Below are positions 17,276 through 26,701 of a DNA stretch of 33,560 nucleotides, piece by piece. Position numbers and translations under genes: made by a program. The DNA is from an uncultured Lachnospiraceae bacterium (GTDB lineage Bacteria; Bacillota; Clostridia; Lachnospirales; Lachnospiraceae), in contig CAMPAX010000002.1 in NCBI GenBank assembly GCA_946633495.1, positions 1 to 33,560 on the forward strand, in the 5' to 3' direction. The notes below the pieces were generated by a model that worked only from the letters and a program-made list of their open reading frames with translations, did no database searches and was not told the origin of the DNA. Position 1 is the stretch's first letter. Each line of letters begins with the position of its first letter.

Positions 17276-17353
17276 AGGTTGTGATCTATATGGTGGATCG
17301 CTCTGCCATAATTCAGGTTATGATATATGCGGCGGATCACTCTACCAAAAGTC
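17276..17353. repeat. Degenerate 39-bp tandem duplication overlapping the 3' end of the lipoprotein CDS
   Basis: 17276-17314 aggttgtgatctatatggtggatcgctctgccataattc versus 17315-17353 aggttatgatatatgcggcggatcactctaccaaaagtc; 30/39 identical by hand. Confidence 0.65.
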
Positions 17354-18101
17354 TGGTCACATGATCGGCTGCATCCTCTATGGTGTCATCCCCCTGAAGC
17401 GTATAGGTCAGAAGAATGATAAGATCACTTTTCCGGATCGCAAACTGAACCCTCCGCCCGTCTCCTTCCGTCTCTGGAAACTCGGCGCTGGCAAAGGTCT
17501 GCCCCAGATAATCTACATTTTGAACCACGACATCCTTATATTCTCTGGCTGACAGTTCCAGATACTCTCTGGCAGTCATATTCTGCATATAATACAGCTT
17601 CGGGTTGATGTAGGATATGATCAGATTGGAACCGGTAGACTTCTTATAAGCGATCGCACAGGTCATCGTCTTTACGGAATACGGGCTGACTACGCCGTAC
17701 CAGAGATCATTTACTTCATCCTCGGTAAGACCCGTCACTTCCGCGACCTCCGCCGCACCGTACAGCTTCCAGGTGGAATCTGCTTTGATCGCCAGTCCGA
17801 TGAAGGGATTATAATAATCTCCGTTCTCATAACTGCCGGCGATGGTTGTATTTGTGGAGATATCCGTCTCAAGATCCGATGTTCTCACCGGTTCTCCGGT
17901 AGACAGTTCCGAGGGAACCACATCGGATGCTTCGGTGGATTCCGTCGCGCCGTTTGATCCGGCCTCTGTCACAACTTCCGTATTAAAATTCGGAGACGTA
18001 TACTTCTCCTCCGTACTGTCCGTATCGCCGCAGGCAGTCAGTCCCAGCATGAGACCCGCTGCTATGATCACCGACATCCATCCGCTTCGTTTGCTACGCA
18101 T
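17337..18101 (-). CDS. Putative lipoprotein of unknown function
   Basis: MRSKRSGWMSVIIAAGLMLGLTACGDTDS: signal peptide with lipobox LTAC, Ser/Thr-rich linker. RBS gaggagg before 18101. Confidence 0.75.
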   Translation of the reverse strand: MRSKRSGWMSVIIAAGLMLGLTACGDTDSTEEKYTSPNFNTEVVTEAGSNGATESTEASDVVPSELSTGEPVRTSDLETDISTNTTIAGSYENGDYYNPFIGLAIKADSTWKLYGAAEVAEVTGLTEDEVNDLWYGVVSPYSVKTMTCAIAYKKSTGSNLIISYINPKLYYMQNMTAREYLELSAREYKDVVVQNVDYLGQTFASAEFPETEGDGRRVQFAIRKSDLIILLTYTLQGDDTIEDAADHVTRLLVE

Positions 18102-18163
18102 ATTTCCTCCTCGGAATACTCCGACCGTATGCAAAAGAAGCATATTTAAGAACACTTCCGGAA

Positions 18164-18595
18164 TTACTTCTTCTTAGAGTCCTTCTCTTCCTTTGCATCA
18201 GATTTTTTCTTCTCTTCCTTTGCCTCAAGCTTCTTCGGCTCTTCCTGTGCTGTATCGTTGTCTTCCTTGATCTCTGCAGTTCCTGCCTTCTCCACTTCGG
18301 CGATGGCACGCTTATGCATAGGGATCCGGCAGTTCTTGTTGTTGCCGAACTCAACGATCACAGCGTCCTCCTGTACATCGATGATGGTTCCGAAAAATCC
18401 GCTGGTGGTCATAATGGTGTCACCCGGCTCCAGAGAGTTCTGAAGTTCTTCGGCCTTCTTCGCCTGCTTCTTCTGCGGACGGATCATAAGAAAATACATG
18501 AGTCCGATGAAGAATGCCAGATAGAGTACGATCATCATGATGCTGCCGCCTGCAGACCCTCCCGACTCCTGAGCTAAGATTAAACTTCCGTTCAT
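18164..18595 (-). CDS. yajC: Preprotein translocase subunit YajC
   Basis: MMIVLYLAFFIGLMYFLMIRPQKKQAKKAEELQNSLEPGDTIMTTSGFFGTIIDVQEDAVIVEFG, then a Lys/Glu-rich tail. Next to tgt. Confidence 0.93.
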   Translation of the reverse strand: MNGSLILAQESGGSAGGSIMMIVLYLAFFIGLMYFLMIRPQKKQAKKAEELQNSLEPGDTIMTTSGFFGTIIDVQEDAVIVEFGNNKNCRIPMHKRAIAEVEKAGTAEIKEDNDTAQEEPKKLEAKEEKKKSDAKEEKDSKKK

Positions 18596-18737
18596 TCGTG
18601 TTCTCCTTTATGTTCATAGATTTCATTTTATCATGATCTCTTTCAACGGACGAGGAATGACCGTCAAAAAACATACGGGTTATATCTTACTTGATTTCAC
18701 AAAAAAGTGCAACCTGTTTTTTTCTTTTTCTCCGGTC

Positions 18738-19877
18738 CTATACAGGCTCCCCTCCGTGTTTCATTCGTTCCAGCGTTTCTGTCTTAAAGCTCTCGTACCT
18801 TCCCTCCCGGATGGCCGCACGGATTTCCTCCATCAGATGGTTATAGAAATACAGATTATGCAGCACTGCCAGACGAAGGCCCAGCATTTCTCCTGCCTTC
18901 AGCAAATGCCGGATGTAAGCCCTGCTGAACCTCTGGCAGGCCGGACACCCGCAGCCCTCTTCAATGGGACGTGTGTCCCGTTCAAAGCACTGGTTCTTCA
19001 GGTTCAGCTTCCCGAAATGGGTATAAACCTGTCCATGCCGTCCGTTTCGGCTGGGGTAGACGCAGTCAAAGAAATCCACTCCCCGGTCCACCGCCTCCAG
19101 GATATTCTCCGGTGTTCCCACTCCCATAAGATAAACGGGCCGGTCCTGGGGCAGGTGCGGAACCGTCACGTCGAGAATATGATACATCTCCTCATGCGTC
19201 TCTCCCACCGCAAGACCGCCGATGGCATATCCCGGCAGATCAAGCTCCGCGATCCTTTTCGCATGATCGATCCGGATATCGTCGATGACGCCTCCCTGAT
19301 TGATCCCGAAAAGGTACTGCATGGGATTTACGGCATCCGGCTTTTGGTTCAGTTCCTCTATCTTTGCTTTACACCGGACCAGCCAACGGTAGGTCCGGTC
19401 CACGGAAGGCTGAATATAGGCCCGATCCGCTTTTGCCGGCGGACATTCATCAAAGGCCATGGCTATGGTAGAGCCAAGATTCGACTGAATCGTCATGCTT
19501 TCTTCCGGACCCATGAAGATCTTCCTTCCGTCGATGTGCGAATGGAAGGATACGCCTTCTTCCCTGATCGCGCGAAGCTTCGCAAGGGAATATACCTGGA
19601 ATCCACCCGAATCCGTAAGGATGGGACCCTGCCAGGTAGTCATCTTTCGAAGACCTCCCAGATCTTTTACAAGCTCGTCACCGGGACGAACATGCAGATG
19701 ATAGGTATTGCAGAGCAGAACCTGCGTTCCGATCCGTTCCAGATCTTCGGCGGAAAGCGCTCCCTTGATGGCCGCCACGGTTCCCACATTCATGAAAACC
19801 GGGGTCTCGATCAATCCATGCGGCGTTGCAAATATACCGCTCCTCGCCCTTCCGTCCTGTGCGATCAGTTTATACAT
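18738..19877 (-). CDS. tgt: tRNA-guanine transglycosylase
   Basis: RSGIFATPHGLIETPVFMNVGT, LCNTYHLHVRPG, DSGGFQVYSLAKLR, GINQGGV, GGLAVGE, YLMGVGTPENILEAVDRGVDFFDCVYPSRNGRHG, zinc site CGCPACQRFSRAYIRHL. RBS aggag before MYKLIAQDG. Confidence 0.96.
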   Translation of the reverse strand: MYKLIAQDGRARSGIFATPHGLIETPVFMNVGTVAAIKGALSAEDLERIGTQVLLCNTYHLHVRPGDELVKDLGGLRKMTTWQGPILTDSGGFQVYSLAKLRAIREEGVSFHSHIDGRKIFMGPEESMTIQSNLGSTIAMAFDECPPAKADRAYIQPSVDRTYRWLVRCKAKIEELNQKPDAVNPMQYLFGINQGGVIDDIRIDHAKRIAELDLPGYAIGGLAVGETHEEMYHILDVTVPHLPQDRPVYLMGVGTPENILEAVDRGVDFFDCVYPSRNGRHGQVYTHFGKLNLKNQCFERDTRPIEEGCGCPACQRFSRAYIRHLLKAGEMLGLRLAVLHNLYFYNHLMEEIRAAIREGRYESFKTETLERMKHGGEPV

Positions 19878-19974
19878 ACATTTCTCCTGTTCCCGACACA
19901 AATGACATCGGCGCGGCACTGCCTTATGACAGCGCTGCGTCGATGCATGATTCTTTCGGTCTTCTATTTTACTC

Positions 19975-21618
19975 TTACTCTTCCGCCGTTACAACCTTAA
20001 CCGTGGTCTTCTCATAACGGCCCATGGAATTTGCCCGGTAAAGCTCGATCTTCACCTCGGTCCCTGCCGGATAATTCTGAAGCAGCTCCTTGAATTCATC
20101 CATGGTAGATACCTTCTTTCCTTCCAGACTGACAAGGATATCTCCCTCATGGATCCCGCCTCTGGCTGCAGGCCCGTTGGCTGTGATGCTCTTCACATAT
20201 ACCCCTTCCGGGAATCCGTAGATCTGTGAATAATCCGAGTTAATGGTTGCTCCGGTGATTCCGATATAGACGGAACCGGAAGTTCTTCCGCTGATCAGTC
20301 CGTCGATGATGGTCATGGCCCGGTTAATCGGGATGGAAAATCCCATTCCTTCCACCTTGTTGTCCACATATTTTACGGAATTGATACCTATAACCTCACC
20401 CTTGGAATTGATCAGGGCGCCGCCGCTGTTACCCGGGTTAATAGCTGCATCCGTCTGAATGTAGCTTCCTTCATTTCCGGAGATCGAACGATTCAGAGCA
20501 CTGATATAACCTACGGTCACGGACTGGCCGTAGCCAAGTGCGTTTCCGATGGCGATGGCGGGCTCACCTACCTGAAGTTTATCCGAATCGCCGGGTACCG
20601 CAACGGAAATGGCATCCGCCGTGCTCTGCGGAATGGTCTCGATGGGGATCTCCACAACTGCCACATCATTAGACTTGTCCGCTCCGGTCACATTTGCCTT
20701 AAGGATCGTACCGTCATTAAAACCGACATTGATCTCCTTAGCCCCTTCGATCACGTGATAGTTCGTGGCTATGTAAAGCTTATCCTTCGTCTCGCCGATG
20801 ATGATACCTGAACCGGCTCCCGTGGATTCCTGCTCAAACTGCTGATAGAAATACTGATACTGGGTCGTCACTCTTGTGGTGATGGATACGATGGACGGCT
20901 GTGCCTTCTTTACGATCTCTGCCACGTCATAGTTGATGGTAGTGGTGTTGTCGCCGGATACCGTGTCCTGTGTCTTGATCTGGTCTCCGGTAACCAAGGT
21001 TGCCTGTGTACTGCCTGTCTCTGTATTTCCGGAATTATCCGCACTGATCGAAGTGGATCCGGTATCCTTATCGGAATCACCGAAGGCTTTATTGATCCCG
21101 ATAAATGCTCCGCCGCCGATGAGTCCGAACACAAGTCCCAGAAGTGCTGTGAGAAGAAGCTTCCTTGCAAAGGAATCCTTCTTTTCGGGACGGGACGGAG
21201 GGTTTGACCCCGGGGTCTTCTCAGCATTCTTACGCTGCGGCGTCTTATCCCCTGCATACTGCGAAGCGTTGTTTTGTGTATCCGCTCCCGCAAAAGGCGA
21301 AGCCGGCCCCTGAGGCTGCGTACTCTGAGGATACAGTCTCTCCGGCTGTGCTCCCGGATACTGCGTCCCGGCCGTCCCGGGATATACCGGCTGTGCTCCT
21401 CCCGGTGCAAATCTTGATTCCGAAGGTTTCAGATAGTCCTGTCTGGAATAATCCGTCCTTGCATAATTCGGTGCTGCGTATACGCTTTCTTTATAAGGTT
21501 CCGGTGTCCATCTTTTCTTCGGAGCTCCGGTGCCCGCATTTTCAGCATTCTTTCCGGTTTCTTTACCACTGTCTTTTTTCTCTCCGCCATAGGAAAAGGT
21601 TCCAAAATCGTCATTCAT
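19975..21618 (-). CDS. HtrA/DegP-like membrane-anchored trypsin-like serine protease with PDZ domain
   Basis: IATNYHVIEGA (His), SNDVAVVEI (Asp), AAINPGNSGGALI (Ser), C-terminal PDZ (GGIHEGDILVSLEGKKVSTMDEFKELL), one TM, long Pro/Gln/Tyr-rich N-terminus. GGAGGAG RBS before 21618. Confidence 0.93.
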   Translation of the reverse strand: MNDDFGTFSYGGEKKDSGKETGKNAENAGTGAPKKRWTPEPYKESVYAAPNYARTDYSRQDYLKPSESRFAPGGAQPVYPGTAGTQYPGAQPERLYPQSTQPQGPASPFAGADTQNNASQYAGDKTPQRKNAEKTPGSNPPSRPEKKDSFARKLLLTALLGLVFGLIGGGAFIGINKAFGDSDKDTGSTSISADNSGNTETGSTQATLVTGDQIKTQDTVSGDNTTTINYDVAEIVKKAQPSIVSITTRVTTQYQYFYQQFEQESTGAGSGIIIGETKDKLYIATNYHVIEGAKEINVGFNDGTILKANVTGADKSNDVAVVEIPIETIPQSTADAISVAVPGDSDKLQVGEPAIAIGNALGYGQSVTVGYISALNRSISGNEGSYIQTDAAINPGNSGGALINSKGEVIGINSVKYVDNKVEGMGFSIPINRAMTIIDGLISGRTSGSVYIGITGATINSDYSQIYGFPEGVYVKSITANGPAARGGIHEGDILVSLEGKKVSTMDEFKELLQNYPAGTEVKIELYRANSMGRYEKTTVKVVTAEE

Positions 21619-21989
21619 ATGTATCTCCTCCTGTCCAACGATAATCCGGTCGATCCAATTTTCAGCGATCATCTGCTGCAAAGTGTACGATCGGCGCCAA
21701 CCTTTTTATAGAAGTAACTTTAGTCTTTCATTATGTTATTTTTGTGATATACTTGTTGAGAATTGTTTAATTCTTTTTTAACATCCGCCGTAACGGATTG
21801 TTAAAATATGAACGAACCACTCACATCGGCAAAGCCTGCCTTCTGCAGTTTTTTCGTATCAGACTCCATGATAGTACAAATCGAAGCTGAAATCAAACTG
21901 AAACTTCTTTGCAGGAAGGACAGCACCGGCGGACCAAAGAAAAATAGCTGCGGCAGATCGCTCCACAGCCTCTGATAAAGGAGACAGAA

Positions 21990-22265
21990 ATGTTCCGTGT
22001 ATGGATGAAGGTTATAAAGGATACTCACCTTCTCAGGGATACCGTAGTCGAGATCGACGACCCGAAGGAGACCCGGACCCATAAGGTCTATAAAGCTCTT
22101 GAGGATGGCTGTCATACGCTGGACCTGGCCATTCCGATCTGGCTGGAGCTGAACAAGAAGGATTTCATACGCCATGCCAGAACCCGATTCACCGCGGATA
22201 ATTTTATCGAAACCATAGACTTCGATTATTTAGACTTCCATGTCATTGAGGAGGATCTTCCATGA
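21990..22265 (+). CDS. Small (91 aa) protein of unknown function preceding an ABC transporter
   Basis: ORF with AAGGAG RBS upstream; ATGA overlap with the downstream ABC ATPase start. Confidence 0.75.
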   Translation: MFRVWMKVIKDTHLLRDTVVEIDDPKETRTHKVYKALEDGCHTLDLAIPIWLELNKKDFIRHARTRFTADNFIETIDFDYLDFHVIEEDLP

Positions 22266-22939
22266 TCGAGATCGAACATGTCACATTAAAATACAGAAAA
22301 AACGTGGTCCTGTCGGATGTATCCTTCAAAGCCGAAGCCGGACATACCATCGGACTTCTCGGACTGAACGGTTCCGGTAAATCCACGCTTCTTTCTGCCA
22401 TAGCCGGCGCAAAGCACCCGGACAGCGGAAGGATCCTGCTGTACGGGAAGACCTGCAGGGAGGATTCAAAAACCTATCTTTCTCAGGTTGGTTATGTCAC
22501 GCAGGAAAATGCGTTGATCGAAGAACTCTCCGCCATGGACAACCTTCGCCTCTGGACCTCCAGCAGTAAGGATGAGATATTGAACACGTTAAAGAATACC
22601 ATCCTTTCCATTCTCGGAGTCCATACCTTTCTGGATATCCCCGTAAAAAGCATGTCCGGCGGTATGAAGAAGCGCCTCTCCATCGCTACGGTTCTGATCA
22701 ACCAGCCCAAAGTACTGCTTTTGGATGAACCTCTTGCTGCGCTGGACATTCTCGCAAAACAGGCGATCCTTTCCTATATCAATACCTTTCGGGCAGGAGG
22801 AGGACTTACCTTTGTCGCTTCTCACGAGGAACGTCTTTTTGAATTCTGCGATGACGTTTATCTGCTGAAGAACGGGAGCTGCAGAAGTCTTCGTGAGTAT
22901 CCTGCGAATGCATCCATTCCGGAGCTGCTCAGGGAATAA
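22262..22939 (+). CDS. ABC transporter ATP-binding protein
   Basis: GLNGSGKSTLLSAIAG, MSGGMKKRLSIA, VLLLDEPLAALD. Confidence 0.95.
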   Translation: MIEIEHVTLKYRKNVVLSDVSFKAEAGHTIGLLGLNGSGKSTLLSAIAGAKHPDSGRILLYGKTCREDSKTYLSQVGYVTQENALIEELSAMDNLRLWTSSSKDEILNTLKNTILSILGVHTFLDIPVKSMSGGMKKRLSIATVLINQPKVLLLDEPLAALDILAKQAILSYINTFRAGGGLTFVASHEERLFEFCDDVYLLKNGSCRSLREYPANASIPELLRE

Positions 22940-22993
22940 GCGGCAGCGACGATCCTATTATTCACATGTACAGAGAACAGAGAGCCAGGAATC

Positions 22994-24100
22994 ATGAACC
23001 TTCCACAATTCAGAAGAACGATACGAATGGATCTTAGGCGTGCAATGCGCATATTGCCCGCCACGCTCCTCTATACCCTTCTTTTTCTTCTGGTGTCTCT
23101 GATCGTCATCAAAAACGCAGAGAAGCTCTTCTTTGATCCCAACAAATACGGCCAGGTTCCCGTGGGTCTTGTCATGCCTTTGGATTCGGACAGGAACAAA
23201 TTCGGCTTAAAGCTGGTGCAGGATATGCAGAGCTTCCGGGAAGCCATGGACATACGACAGTATGATACCGAAGAAGCCGGAAAGGCTGCTCTGGATGCAT
23301 CCGAGATCACTGCTCTGATCCTGATCCCGGATGATTTTGTCGATGCCATCTACCGCAATGAGAATAAACCCATCCGCATCATATTCCGCGAGAATAATAC
23401 CCTGGAAGAACATATCATCAACGATCTCATGCTTTCCAGTGCAAATATGCTCGGAACCTCACAGGCCGCCTCCATGTCCGTAAAGGCGCTGGGTGAATCC
23501 GTCGGCGTGGATCCGGAGCTTACCGCGAAGGTGATCGATACTCTCGAGAGCTATTATTTCACTTATATCATCGGGCGGGAGTCCCTCTTCACGAAAAAGT
23601 CCTTTGATTCTCTCGCCGGACTTTCCCTGAAGGAGCAGCTGGCCGGAAGCTACGGTCTTTTGGTGCTTTCCTTCCTCTGTTTTATCCTGACAGCATTTTA
23701 CCAGGGCAAACACCCTGCTTATCAGATCCGTCAAAAATGTGCCGGCGTCAGCCGTCTGGGGATCGGGATCTCCGAATGGATCAGCACGGTGGTACTGCTT
23801 TATGCTGCATTTCTGCTTGTATTCTTCGGCTTCACCATTGCGAAGCTGGGACCGAAGCCCACAGCACTTATCATGATCCTGCCCGTACTTATGATCCTTG
23901 GGCTGTTCATCCTGCTGCTCTCTTATTCGGTTCACAGCCCGGTATATTCCAATCTGGCGATCCTGGTAAGCATTGTTCTTCTGATGTATCTGGCCGGCGG
24001 ATTGATCCCGGCAGATTTCCTGCCGAAATTCCTGCAGGATCTGTGCAAATGGAATCCGGTATCCTGGCTGATCCATTTCACGCAGCATGTACTATTTTAG
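22994..24100 (+). CDS. ABC-2 family transporter permease
   Basis: N-terminal TM, long extracytoplasmic region, C-terminal TM cluster (LLVLSFLCFILTAFY.., LILMILPVLMILGLFILLLSYSVHSPVYSNLAILVSIVLLMYLAGGLIP). Confidence 0.82.
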   Translation: MNLPQFRRTIRMDLRRAMRILPATLLYTLLFLLVSLIVIKNAEKLFFDPNKYGQVPVGLVMPLDSDRNKFGLKLVQDMQSFREAMDIRQYDTEEAGKAALDASEITALILIPDDFVDAIYRNENKPIRIIFRENNTLEEHIINDLMLSSANMLGTSQAASMSVKALGESVGVDPELTAKVIDTLESYYFTYIIGRESLFTKKSFDSLAGLSLKEQLAGSYGLLVLSFLCFILTAFYQGKHPAYQIRQKCAGVSRLGIGISEWISTVVLLYAAFLLVFFGFTIAKLGPKPTALIMILPVLMILGLFILLLSYSVHSPVYSNLAILVSIVLLMYLAGGLIPADFLPKFLQDLCKWNPVSWLIHFTQHVLF

Positions 24101-24113
24101 GGGGGTATGCGAG

Positions 24114-25163
24114 ATGAAGCTTTTATTCAACCGATTCTTCATACTTCTGAAAAGGAGCCTTAAGCAGCCGGTAAATCTGGTGATGCTTTTCATCCTGCTG
24201 GCTTTGGCTGTGATCTATCGGCAGGTTCCCTCCTCGGAGAAGACACTGTACGTTCCGGTGGCGCTGCTGTCTGAGGACAGTGATCCCCTGATGCAAAGAA
24301 CCGTTGAGGATCTGACCCATGCCAACTCCATCTTCCATTTTTATACCGTAAACAGCCGGGAACAGATGTATGAGGATATCTCCTCCGGAACCGCGAATTC
24401 CGGTTTCCTGATCCCCGCGGGCTTTACAAAGAATGCATTATCCACCGACACGGATACTCCCATCGAGGTATATACCACAGAGGCGTCCATGCTTCCCTCG
24501 CTCAGCAAAGACGAATTCTTCAGCCATTTTATCCGGTATTACTCTTTCGAGCTTGCCATCTTCCAGATCAAGGAAAGCACTGCGTATTCCACTCCGGAAA
24601 TGCAGGCCAGGATGGCAGAGATCGAAAGCACGTTAAAAGAGATCAACGAAAAATACTTAAACGGTTCGGATATCTTCCGGGTGGAGGATGCCTCCGGAGG
24701 AGTTTATAATGACCTGACCCGGGAGGAGAAGGTGGATATTCCCGTCCGAAAGCTGGCGGGTCTGTTCATCCTGACCGCCGGTCTCATCGGTATCGCAACC
24801 TATCTGAAGGATTCCGAAGAGCGGCTTTACATGCGGCTCCGCGGATCCGAGAAATACGTGATGCGTCTGCTTCATATCATATCCTGTATCCTTCCCATGT
24901 CACTGGTCACCTGGCCGGTGCTCTGGATCACGGAGGGAGGAAACGGGCTTTTGCTCCTTGGCCAGGTTGCTCTGTACACGCTGGTCTGCACATTCTACGC
25001 CTGCCTGTTCAGCGTCATCCTCAGATCCAGCGCCGTATACCAGAAAGTACTTCCGATCCTTCTGACATTAGCGATCATTTTCGGAGGAGTGCTGTTTGAC
25101 ATTTCCTCCTTTGACAACAACTTCAAGGTCATATCCATGTGTCTGCCAACTTACTATTTTTAA
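24114..25163 (+). CDS. ABC-2 family transporter permease (second)
   Basis: Same layout as the preceding gene. MKLLFNRFFILLKRSLKQPVNLVMLFILLALAVIY. aggggggt RBS before 24114 (ORF open from 24087). Confidence 0.8.
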   Translation: MKLLFNRFFILLKRSLKQPVNLVMLFILLALAVIYRQVPSSEKTLYVPVALLSEDSDPLMQRTVEDLTHANSIFHFYTVNSREQMYEDISSGTANSGFLIPAGFTKNALSTDTDTPIEVYTTEASMLPSLSKDEFFSHFIRYYSFELAIFQIKESTAYSTPEMQARMAEIESTLKEINEKYLNGSDIFRVEDASGGVYNDLTREEKVDIPVRKLAGLFILTAGLIGIATYLKDSEERLYMRLRGSEKYVMRLLHIISCILPMSLVTWPVLWITEGGNGLLLLGQVALYTLVCTFYACLFSVILRSSAVYQKVLPILLTLAIIFGGVLFDISSFDNNFKVISMCLPTYYF

Positions 25164-25222
25164 ACGGATCCGAGATATCAGTCTCTGCCGAAGCATGGAA
25201 ACACACTCACCGGGAGCTATAA

Positions 25223-26668
25223 ATGAACCGCGAGAACGAGAAAGAAAAAATGAATAGCAACGGTCAAAACCGAGAAAAAATGCAGGAACAAAGTCTGAAA
25301 AAAAGCCGGAACAAGACCATGGAAGCCCGGCGGGAGATCTCCCGTAAGCGACTCACAGCAGAAAGAGAACGGCGAAAAAGACAGCGCCGGCTCCGGATCG
25401 GGATTCTGGCAGGCTTTGCTCTTCTTCTGACGGGTCTGATCATCTTCCTGATCGTTCGTGCAGCCCAAAGCAAAGAACCTGACAGCGGGGAGGCCACAAC
25501 TGTCACAACCGCTGACACTGCCTCTATTCCCGAAGCATCCACCGAACAGATCGCTCCGGAAGCGGAAGGACCCTGGCGCAGCATCAATGGGAAGCTCTGC
25601 TATACCGATGCCAGCGGCAATCCGGTCCTCAATAAGATCATAACCGATACTGACGGAAAGAAGTACTATCTGGGAGAAGACGGCGCTCTGCTCACCTCCT
25701 CGAATCTGCTTCGGGATCATCGGCTGTACACGGCTGACGATAAAGGCGTGCTCTCTTTCGCCTCAGGCTGGACAGATGTGAAGGGTTCCCGTTACTTTGC
25801 TGAGGAAGGCGAGATCCTTCGGGACCGGATCGTCACGGATGCGGGAGACTTATGGGATAAGGGTAAAATCGAAGCCGGAACCACCCTTTATTATCTGGAT
25901 CTCTCCGGAAAGATCGCAGCTGACTGCCTGGTCTCCTACGGCGGCTATCTTTATAAAGCCGCTGCCGACGGTTCCCTGACGCAGGCGACCGGCTGGCAGG
26001 AGCAGGACGGGTACTCCTACTATGCAGAGGCGGACGGAAAGCTCTATATCAGCCAGAACGTCACCATCGACGGAAATGATTATTTCATGGATCAATACGG
26101 CGCAGTCCTTCACGGAACGCCTACCATCGATGCGTATTTAGGGAGCCGGCACCTCCTCGACTGGATGGAAAGCCACTTCAACGATTATTACTTTAAGACA
26201 CCTTATGATGGAATCTGGACCCATTTGGAAGACCCGGAAGCTCTGCTCCGGCCCTACGGGGAATACGGTGAAAACGGAGGAATGAACTGTTCCGGATTCA
26301 TATCTCATCTCCTTATGTCCACGGGTGGCGATCTGGAGAAAGTCAATGCCATGGGACTGGAGGGAGGCTTCATCGACGCCGACAGTTACCTGTATCTGGG
26401 CCTTCGTGACTATGTTCAGTGCAAAACCTACGATTCCGTAGAAGAGCTTTTGGAGAGCGGTGAGGCAAAAAAAGGCGACATCCTCTATCTCTATCCGGAT
26501 AAAACAGAGAACGAAGATGCCGACTGCCATTTAGGAGTCTTCTGGGGTGATACCCCTTCCGAGAACAAATTCTGGAGCCAGGCACAGGATACCGGCTGCG
26601 GCGTGACCGAGATCCGGATGCTGAACCCTATCAAGAAGATCTATCTTTTTCCCATCGATGAACGCTGA
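25223..26668 (+). CDS. Membrane-anchored protein with glucan-binding-like repeats and a C-terminal NlpC/P60-like domain
   Basis: Basic N-terminus plus one TM (IGILAGFALLLTGLIIFLIV), repeats of the type GWTDVKGSRYFAEEGEI / GWQEQDGYSYYAEADGKLYI / DGNDYFMDQYGAVLHG, then GGMNCSGFISHLL (Cys) and DCHLGVFWG (His). Confidence 0.75.
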   Translation: MNRENEKEKMNSNGQNREKMQEQSLKKSRNKTMEARREISRKRLTAERERRKRQRRLRIGILAGFALLLTGLIIFLIVRAAQSKEPDSGEATTVTTADTASIPEASTEQIAPEAEGPWRSINGKLCYTDASGNPVLNKIITDTDGKKYYLGEDGALLTSSNLLRDHRLYTADDKGVLSFASGWTDVKGSRYFAEEGEILRDRIVTDAGDLWDKGKIEAGTTLYYLDLSGKIAADCLVSYGGYLYKAAADGSLTQATGWQEQDGYSYYAEADGKLYISQNVTIDGNDYFMDQYGAVLHGTPTIDAYLGSRHLLDWMESHFNDYYFKTPYDGIWTHLEDPEALLRPYGEYGENGGMNCSGFISHLLMSTGGDLEKVNAMGLEGGFIDADSYLYLGLRDYVQCKTYDSVEELLESGEAKKGDILYLYPDKTENEDADCHLGVFWGDTPSENKFWSQAQDTGCGVTEIRMLNPIKKIYLFPIDER

Positions 26669-26697
26669 AAAGCGGCAGGACGAACTGCCGCTTTTTT
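26669..26697. terminator. Intrinsic terminator between convergent genes
   Basis: aaagcggcag gacgaa ctgccgcttt followed by ttttt. Confidence 0.88.
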
Positions 26698-26701
26698 TAT
26701 G

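Noticed and set aside
15680-17284. 534-aa plus-strand ORF antisense to ldh and the membrane protein gene
   Set aside because: His/Arg/Asp-rich composition typical of antisense reading of a real CDS; no motifs; spans two well-supported minus-strand genes.
18633-20000. 455-aa plus-strand ORF antisense to tgt
   Set aside because: Completely overlaps the strongly supported tgt gene; no recognisable domain.
21780-21815. Hairpin aacatccg..cggattgtt as an intrinsic terminator
   Set aside because: Flanks are T-rich on the 5' side and A-rich on the 3' side in both readings, the wrong arrangement for a terminator; short stem.
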